NCBI RefSeq assembly: GCF_050632385.1
Contig: NZ_CP192599.1
Span: 1,302,001 to 1,366,000, forward strand
Source: Humitalea sp050632385
GTDB lineage: Bacteria > Pseudomonadota > Alphaproteobacteria > Acetobacterales > Acetobacteraceae
DNA: 64,000 nucleotides
Reading direction: 5' to 3'
The notes under the pieces are model-generated. The model was not told where the DNA came from, did not search any database, and worked only from the letters and a program-made list of their open reading frames with translations. How positions within the stretch are numbered: the first letter of the stretch is position 1; the number at the start of each line of letters is the position of its first letter. Below, piece after piece: positions 62,012 through 64,000 of this stretch. The translations under genes were made by a program, and so were the position numbers.

Positions 62012-63978
62012 CAGTTGGCGACCAGCAGGGTCCGGCGCAGCGGATGCTCGCGCCCGCCGCCATCGGCGGTGCGGGCGCGGTAGACCACCAGGTTCTCGAT
62101 GATGCGCTGCACGTAGTTGCGGGTTTCGCTGAACGGGATCTGTTCGATCCAGTCCAGCGGATCGGTGCCGCCCCGCGGATCGCCGTAGGTGCCCATCCAT
62201 TCATCCGCCCGACGCGGCCCGGCGTTGTAGGCCGCCGCGGCCAGCACCACCGACCCACCAAAACGATCCATCATCTCGGCCAGATAGGCCGAGCCCAGCC
62301 GCAGGTTGAGCGACGGGTCCTGCGTCAGCATCGGCAGCGCATAGGGCACGCCCACCCGCCGCGCCGTGGCGGCGGCGGTGGAGGGGATCAACTGCATCAA
62401 CCCCCGCGCATTGGCCGAGGAGACGGCCGAGGCGTCGAAATTGCTCTCCTGCCGCGCGATCCCGAAGACCAGCGCGGCCTCGGCGCCGCCATCGGGGGCG
62501 GCGACCGGGGTCGGCCAGCCTTCGGGGTGGATCATCACCCCATCGGCCCCGGCCCGGCGCGCGACCCAGACGGCGTTGTCCGGCCGGCCCGTGACATTGG
62601 CCAGACGCGCGATCATCAGCCGGTCGCCGGCGTCGGGTGCCAGATCCTCCAGCCGCAGCAGGAACTGCCGGGTGCGGCTGCTGTAGCCGAGGTCGTTCAG
62701 CGCCAGCACGGCGCGCACCATCTCCCGCTCACCAAAGCCCGCAACCTGCGGCGGGGTCAGGGTCGCGGTGACGATGCCGTTGATACGGGCGGAAAGGGCG
62801 CCAGGGTCGGGATCCAGGGCCAGGGCCGCCAACTGCCCGTAGAAGGCGGTCGGGTACGCCGCGGCCTCGGCGAATTTTTCCCGGGCGCGGACGGTCTGCT
62901 GCTGCGCCATCAGGGCGCGGCCTTGCCAGTAGCCGCTGCGGGCGCGGGTGATCACGCTGTTCGCGCCTTCGCCGACCGCGACGAAATGGCGCTGGGCCAT
63001 GGCCGGTTCGTCCAGCTTGCGCAGGGCGAACCAGCCGGCCAGGAACTCGGCCTCCTGCCGCGGTTCGCCCGGGATGGCCTGGCCGTGGTTGGCGGCGACG
63101 TTATAGGCGGCGCGGGCGTCGCCCAGGCGCAGCAGCTTGCGGGCCAGCACCTGGCGTTCGGTCCAGATGGCTCGCTGCCCGGCCTCCGGCAGGTTGCGCT
63201 GCAGGGGGGCGGCCGTCGCCCAGACGGCGGCGGCCTCGGCATCGCGGTCGCGGCGGCGCAGCAGGCGGGCGCGTTCGGCCAGGACCCCGATGTCGCGCGA
63301 CGAGGCCGCGCTGTCCGGGTCGGCCCCGTCCGAGGCCATGGACAGCCGCAGGTTCGCGTTCGCCCGGCGGTTGCCGTCCAGGCGCGGGGCCTGGCGACCG
63401 GCGGCGGCGAAGTCCCGCGACCAGGCCAGGCGGTCGAAGCGTTCCGCATGGGCATCGGCGGTCAGCAGGGCGGCGTAGCGGGCCAGCAGCGATTCCTCGG
63501 CCAGCGCATCGGGTGTCGCGCTGATCCAGGCGGCGCGCAGCGGGGCGGCGGCCTCGGCGCCGCGACCGCTGCGGGACAGGGCGTCGGCCTGGCGGGCGGC
63601 GCCATCCAGGGTGCGGGCCGGGAAGCGGGCGAAATGGGCGATGGCCAGGGCGTCATCGGAGTCGGTCGCCAGGGCTTCCTCGGTCCGTCGCAGCAGCGCG
63701 TCCTGCGCCGGCCAGTCGGGGTTTTCCCCGGCGAAAGCCACCAGTTCCGAAGCGCCCGCCTGGCCACGGCGTTGCAGCCGGTCCCAGGTCACGATTTTTC
63801 GCACCAGCGGGTCGGCGTTGGTGGCGAAGCCATCGGCCTCCGCCGTGCGGCCACCGACGGAGGCGGCCATGGCCTGGCGCCCGGCGGCGCGTTGGGCCTC
63901 GGTTGCCCATGGCTGGGCCAGGACCGGGGCAGGGGAGGCGAGGAGGAGGAGGATCAGGGCGCGACGCATGGTCGCCAC
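62011..63978 (-). CDS. slt: Soluble lytic murein transglycosylase
   Basis: Periplasmic enzyme that cleaves peptidoglycan with formation of anhydro ends, 655 residues. The signal MATMRRALILLLLASPAPVLAQ is followed by a long alpha-helical superhelix (about 25-490, TPR-like) and the SLT domain, with catalytic E511 in GIARQESNFDASAV, then ANARGLMQLIPSTA and AAAAYNAGPRRADEW. The length and layout are those of the Slt70 type. A start at 63969 is also possible. Confidence 0.93.
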   Translation of the reverse strand: MATMRRALILLLLASPAPVLAQPWATEAQRAAGRQAMAASVGGRTAEADGFATNADPLVRKIVTWDRLQRRGQAGASELVAFAGENPDWPAQDALLRRTEEALATDSDDALAIAHFARFPARTLDGAARQADALSRSGRGAEAAAPLRAAWISATPDALAEESLLARYAALLTADAHAERFDRLAWSRDFAAAGRQAPRLDGNRRANANLRLSMASDGADPDSAASSRDIGVLAERARLLRRRDRDAEAAAVWATAAPLQRNLPEAGQRAIWTERQVLARKLLRLGDARAAYNVAANHGQAIPGEPRQEAEFLAGWFALRKLDEPAMAQRHFVAVGEGANSVITRARSGYWQGRALMAQQQTVRAREKFAEAAAYPTAFYGQLAALALDPDPGALSARINGIVTATLTPPQVAGFGEREMVRAVLALNDLGYSSRTRQFLLRLEDLAPDAGDRLMIARLANVTGRPDNAVWVARRAGADGVMIHPEGWPTPVAAPDGGAEAALVFGIARQESNFDASAVSSANARGLMQLIPSTAAATARRVGVPYALPMLTQDPSLNLRLGSAYLAEMMDRFGGSVVLAAAAYNAGPRRADEWMGTYGDPRGGTDPLDWIEQIPFSETRNYVQRIIENLVVYRARTADGGGREHPLRRTLLVAN

Positions 63979-64000
63979 GCATAGCCGAATCTCGCCGACT

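Overview
The window is very GC-rich, densely packed DNA. Genes are often joined by 1-4 base start/stop overlaps (ATGA, GTGA, TGATG), and almost every gene has long antisense shadow frames. The gene set points to an alphaproteobacterium, most likely of the Rhodospirillales/Acetobacteraceae type. The evidence is the methyltransferase-tolC-popZ-valS order, the eno-ftsB-pdhABC-lpd-lipA-coq10 order, lipoyl domains on both PDH E1-beta and E2, two orphan Bug-type binding proteins and a Hint_2 protein. This assignment is inference; no 16S gene is present. No prophage, insertion sequence, CRISPR array or rRNA was seen.

Region 1 (1-6.9 kb) is a C-P lyase locus. phnGHIJKLM runs leftward, with phnM cut by the window edge. 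It diverges from phnF (GntR/UTRA repressor) and a second PhnM-like amidohydrolase. A GT-C-TA-G-AC palindrome in the divergent gap fits a PhnF operator. Two leftward tRNAs (Asn, Cys) follow. Region 2 (7.4-18 kb) holds a PCMT-like methyltransferase, tolC, popZ, valS, an extensin-like protein, then ilvD, an SDR and an aldehyde dehydrogenase. A decayed fragment, a lipoprotein gene and two 48-bp palindrome-bounded repeats come next.

Region 3 (18.8-25.5 kb) is histidine utilisation: hutUHI plus a thioesterase leftward, and hutF plus a CinA-like gene rightward. hutG lies apart at 48.5-49.3 kb and completes the five-step route through N-formylglutamate. Region 4 (25.5-37 kb) has an orphan CoxL-like molybdenum hydroxylase subunit, a Hint-domain protein with its own AT-rich leader and a perfect terminator, a PuuE-like polysaccharide deacetylase, cydDC, an OmpA-type lipoprotein joined to recQ, and a bfd-bfr iron storage pair preceded by two Fur-box-like palindromes.

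Region 5 (37-48 kb) is accessory catabolism: a nitroreductase, two Bug-type (TTT) binding proteins, an ABC peptide-type binding protein, an LLM flavin monooxygenase, RidA, an acyl-CoA dehydrogenase, a CaiB-type CoA transferase and an SDR lacking the catalytic tyrosine. Between a small lytic transglycosylase and hutG sits a strong non-coding RNA candidate (48352-48441). It has its own promoter, a UUCG hairpin, an exposed CCTCCC anti-Shine-Dalgarno stretch and a terminator.

Region 6 (49.4-64 kb) is core metabolism: tRNA-Val, eno, ftsB, pdhA, pdhB, pdhC, a GNAT gene, lpd, lipA, coq10 and threonine aldolase. Facing these on the other strand are a LysE exporter, pncC/cinA, pgpA, an alpha/beta hydrolase and a large soluble lytic transglycosylase.
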